A stretch of DNA of 5,752 nt from an uncultured beta proteobacterium (GTDB taxonomy: Bacteria > Pseudomonadota > Gammaproteobacteria > Burkholderiales > Rhodocyclaceae). Shown here in pieces: positions 5,645-5,752 of the stretch; the first letter of the stretch is position 1, and each line of letters begins with the position of its first letter. The notes beneath the pieces were generated by a model, which was not told the DNA's origin, made no database searches, and saw nothing but the letters and a program-made list of their open reading frames with translations. Location of the stretch: positions 1 through 5,752 of the forward strand of contig CAIVZW010000124.1 of the NCBI GenBank assembly GCA_903910495.1. Direction: 5' to 3'. Position numbers and translations under genes: made by a program.

Positions 5645-5673
5645 GCGGCACCGCTCCGAAGAGTCGATGCCGC
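5645..5673 (-). promoter_or_regulatory. Leader hairpin of the 66-aa gene with UUCG loop
   Basis: In RNA orientation GCGGCAUCG pairs with CGGUGCCGC (nine pairs, one G-U). After a single bulged A, CUC pairs with GAG around a UUCG tetraloop, a very stable closing loop. Five U follow the stem directly, as in an intrinsic terminator, and the ATG is 32 bases further on. It could end transcription of the gene beyond the window or act as an attenuator; the architecture matches the ardC and sak leaders. Confidence 0.65.
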
Positions 5674-5705
5674 AGGGGATGAGGTCTGGACGGGTGTCCT
5701 GATCC

Positions 5706-5752
5706 TCAATTCAAACGTCGGACGGTGAGGGCGCAGAGCGCATCGCGGTCAC
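5706..5752 (-). CDS. Possible C-terminal tail of an upstream gene
   Basis: On the minus strand, an open frame entering from beyond the window end encodes DRDALCALTVRRLN and stops at TGA 5708-5706, about 33 bases before the leader hairpin. A second frame stops at 5713-5711, so the choice is uncertain. Only 14 codons are visible, and no product can be named. Confidence 0.3.
   Translation of the reverse strand, partial: DRDALCALTVRRLN

Overview
The window looks like a chromosomal segment of a moderately GC-rich proteobacterium, probably a betaproteobacterium. The evidence is a classic long-chain polyprenyl diphosphate synthase (IspB) gene followed directly by a tRNA-Pro gene, an arrangement I associate with that class, and Proteobacteria-type accessory genes. 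I cannot name a species.

There are three blocks. (1) Bases 1-561 hold the 3' part of an rve/DDE-type transposase whose start lies outside the window, so an insertion sequence sits just upstream of ispB. (2) Bases 730-1910 are chromosomal core: a good sigma70-type promoter, ispB with a GTG start, tRNA-Pro(CGG) with an encoded CCA end and a likely promoter inside the last codons of ispB, and a strong bidirectional terminator. (3) From about 1940 to the end, everything reads on the minus strand, towards the tRNA, and looks like the recombination and anti-restriction module of an integrated mobile element (ICE, island or prophage remnant). In transcription order: a possible tail of an unseen gene, a 66-aa unknown protein, a 91-aa membrane protein, an ArdC-type anti-restriction protein, a short RadC/JAB protein, a Sak-type (DUF1071) single-strand annealing protein and a YqaJ/lambda-Exo-type exonuclease.

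The annealing protein and the exonuclease overlap by one base and would form a Red-like recombination pair. ardC and radC overlap by four bases (ATGA). Together these genes fit protection of incoming single-stranded DNA from restriction plus end-resection and annealing recombination.

The most interesting signal is structural. Three of the minus-strand genes (66-aa protein, ardC, sak) have nearly the same 5' leader design: a long GC-rich hairpin with a single-base bulge, a U-rich tract, then a Shine-Dalgarno site and ATG 21-32 bases after the hairpin. The sak and ardC hairpins share their 3' arm, while the 5' arms differ but still pair. This suggests a repeated cis-regulatory RNA (possibly the known radC RNA motif or a relative) or intrinsic-terminator attenuators co-regulating the module. 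The island abuts the 3' end of tRNA-Pro, so the tRNA may be its attachment site, although no integrase and no second att copy lie in the window.
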